DNA of 42,417 nt from Streptomyces fulvoviolaceus (lineage in GTDB: Bacteria; Actinomycetota; Actinomycetes; Streptomycetales; Streptomycetaceae): the NCBI RefSeq assembly GCF_000718165.1, contig NZ_JOEY01000065.1, positions 1 through 42,417 on the forward strand, read 5' to 3'. The notes beneath the pieces are model-generated. The model saw only the letters and a program-made list of their open reading frames with translations, was not told the origin of the DNA and ran no database searches. The position numbers were made by a program, and so were the translations under genes. Below, piece by piece: positions 41,901 to 42,417 of this stretch. Within the stretch, counting starts at the first letter, position 1, and each line of letters begins with the position of its first letter.

Positions 41901-42417
41901 CACGGGAACTCGCCGGCCCGCCACGGCTGTTGGCCCACTCGACACCTTGGCAGCCCGCTCCCCCGTAGCCGCCGAACTGTCCGCCTTCCTCCAGGACACC
42001 GCCGACACCGCCGCCGCCCTGATCACCGCGAGCGCCCGCCGCACAGCTCCCGCCCGCCAGAACAGGACCGTCCGCGTCTCCCCCGACACCATGCCGTACC
42101 TCCTCGACCACTGCTTCTTCCCGCAGCGCCCGGGCTGGCCCGACGTGGCCGACCGCTGGCCGGTCGTCCCCGCGACCACGATCGTGCACCACATGATGGA
42201 GGCGGCCGAGCAGGCGTCCCCCGGAATGCGGGCGGTCGCGGTCCACGGGGCCCGCTTCGACCAGTGGCTGACGGCGACGCCGCCGGTCGACGTGACGGTC
42301 ACCGTCGCCCCCGACGGTCCGGGCCGCCTCGCGGTCTCCTACGGCCCCGGCGCCCGAGGCGTGGTCGAACTCGCCCCCCACTACCCCACCGCACCCCCGC
42401 CCCGCCCCTTCCTCGCC
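38998..42417 (+). CDS. PUFA/HglE-like synthase subunit, KS-AT-DH, cut by window end
   Basis: An open frame of 1140 codons runs to the window edge without a stop. Domains: ketosynthase (about 1-470; Cys214 in DAACASS, His352 in EAHGTAT, His391 in KSMIGHT, so all three catalytic residues are present and this is not a chain-length-factor form), an acyltransferase-like domain (about 594-890; Ser666 in GHSVGEW), an 18-bp-repeat linker (906-935) and the start of a dehydratase hot-dog domain (His1038 in LLDHCFF, then WPVVPATT). ATG 38998 lies three bases after the upstream stop; GTG 38992, which overlaps that stop as GTGA, is an equally good start. The rest, possibly more dehydratase, lies outside the window. 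Confidence 0.9.
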   Translation, partial: MTRSPEDAAIVGMAVLFPGAADLDAYWRNLLDGTDAITDVPEGRWDADYYRPGSASGPAVADQVYCRRGGFVDSLAEVEVTRFGIMPNSVAGTEPDQLIALRVAAQAIADAGGEDRLPDRRRVGVVLGRGGYLTPGLVRLDQRVRTAGQLVRTLGELLPDLTSGQLDRVREAFTERLGPDSPESAIGLVPNLAASRVANRLDLRGPAYTVDAACASSLVAVDQAVTELAAGRCDLMLAGGVHHCHDITLWSVFSQLRALSPSQRIRPFHRGADGILIGEGTGVVVLKRLADAERDGDRIYAVIRGTGVASDGRAASLVNPDSAGQAHAVRQAWEAAGLDPAAPGSIGLLEAHGTATPAGDAAELATLAEVFGTAAAGDESVIGSVKSMIGHTMPAAGVAGLIKAALAVHHGMLLPTLHCDDPHPALAATRFRPLEKATPWETSEGQPVRRAAVNAFGFGGINAHVVLEEAPGSAARGRGDAAAPSGLVAQFPAPLEGAAAPITVSEPERVLALASDSPERLAALLDADDSAVLAAGLDTTHPHPSVGRSRLGIVDPTAKRLALARRAVAKGRAWQGRSDVWFTPDRLLGGGHTGKLAIVFPGLEGDFDPQVDDVAGHFGLPPIRSADPARVGDIGRHGLGVVSIGRLLDAALRRMGVVPDAVAGHSVGEWTAMMAAGVYSGDQVNAFLGSFDPDELAVPGLAFGAIGAPVERVLAALDEEWGEAGVVLSHDNSPNQSMVCGPDEAVEEFVRSFRAQGVLSQVLPFRSGFHTPMLKPYLGPIEAAAHGFRLHPPTVPLWSGTTASPYPKDEAAVRELFVRHLLEPVRFRQLVEAMYAAGHRVFVQAGTGQLGSLIGDTLSGRDHLVVAANSPHRTGLAQLRRVAAALWTAGAEVAPDLPPSVRATDSVGSAASVGSAASVGSVASVGSVASAGSVASVRTNRPPVRLDLGGALVSLESGRLAELRAELHTGTRRPATAVGPLDTLAARSPVAAELSAFLQDTADTAAALITASARRTAPARQNRTVRVSPDTMPYLLDHCFFPQRPGWPDVADRWPVVPATTIVHHMMEAAEQASPGMRAVAVHGARFDQWLTATPPVDVTVTVAPDGPGRLAVSYGPGARGVVELAPHYPTAPPPRPFLA
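40411..40491 (+). repeat. Repeated palindromic element in the KS-AT linker of the second synthase
   Basis: This copy reads GTGCCGCGAGGGGTCGTGG, GCTGCGCCGTCGGGGCTGGT, CGCGCAGTTCCCCGCGCCCC then GGAGGGCGCT and is translated as AARGRGDAAAPSGLVAQFPA with PLEGAAA. It is the undisturbed counterpart of the element at 35581-35722, at the equivalent place (end of the ketosynthase) in the neighbouring gene. Confidence 0.7.
41713..41802 (+). repeat. Five tandem 18-bp repeats in the second synthase
   Basis: Units of TCCGTAGGTTCTGCAGCC (two copies) and TCCGTAGGTTCCGTGGCT (three, the last with one change) run head to tail at 41713, 41731, 41749, 41767 and 41785, followed by a partial unit. Each encodes six residues (SVGSAA or SVGSVA), giving a 30-residue flexible linker between the acyltransferase and dehydratase. 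GC content is lower than in flanking code. Confidence 0.9.

Noticed and set aside
38974..42381. 1135-codon open frame on the minus strand opposite the second synthase
   Set aside because: The plus-strand frame shows complete ketosynthase, acyltransferase and dehydratase motifs; the minus frame is a low-complexity Gly/Arg/Asp-rich shadow typical of high-GC coding DNA.

Overview
The window is high-GC DNA with frequent GTG starts, 4-bp ATGA/GTGA gene overlaps and strong G/C third-position bias. Together with a SARP/AfsR-type regulator, DmdR/IdeR-style and Fur-family-style metal boxes, and Streptomyces-type repeated palindromes, this points to a Streptomyces (or close relative) chromosome. I saw no tRNA, rRNA, CRISPR array or complete insertion sequence.

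Layout. (1) 1-3232: tail of an upstream gene and its terminator, then a DrrA/DrrB-type ABC exporter and a cytochrome P450 with an atypical I-helix. (2) 3222-9168, minus strand: a ferric-reductase-like flavocytochrome, a protein with two nearly identical FMN-binding repeats, the flavin transferase ApbE that would charge them, then a large SARP-NB-ARC regulator. (3) 9301-13771, plus strand: an OmpR-type response regulator, its histidine kinase and an MMPL transporter. (4) 13779-15775, minus strand: a DyP-type peroxidase and an iron-siderophore binding lipoprotein, the latter with an iron-box-like site over its start codon. (5) 15908-27097, minus strand: a tightly coupled ten-gene operon: ATP-grasp ligase, Rossmann (DUF364-like) protein, SbnA/cysteine-synthase-like PLP enzyme, dipeptide epimerase, MFS exporter, methyltransferase, then a complete peptide/nickel/opine-type ABC importer (binding lipoprotein, two permeases, one fused double ATPase). 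A Fur/Zur-type 7-1-7 box lies at its head, shared with a divergent secreted tripeptidyl-aminopeptidase-like hydrolase (27138-28613). (6) 28626-31394, minus strand: a multidomain GAF-SpoIIE phosphatase-HATPase regulator. (7) 31853 to the window end, plus strand: two giant PUFA/HglE-like iterative type I polyketide/fatty acid synthase subunits, the second cut by the window edge.

How the parts may work together. Region 5 has the make-export-reimport logic of amino-acid-derived metallophores such as staphylopine: soluble enzymes that join and modify amino acids, an MFS exporter, and an Opp/Nik-type importer, all in one operon behind a metal-responsive-looking box. It lacks a nicotianamine-synthase-like enzyme, an opine dehydrogenase and an SbnB-like dehydrogenase, so it matches none of the textbook metallophore pathways I know. 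It is the best candidate for an undescribed system here. Its mRNA leader has a perfect 20-bp hairpin (21 counting one more closing pair) whose 3' arm is partly copied at the ribosome binding site of the first gene, which could give two mutually exclusive folds.

The synthase genes at the right end carry Streptomyces repeated palindromes and an 18-bp tandem repeat in frame inside interdomain linkers. One palindrome is nested in another, and comparison with a second copy in the neighbouring gene makes the insertion visible. All functional statements are from reading motifs and context; no database search was run.
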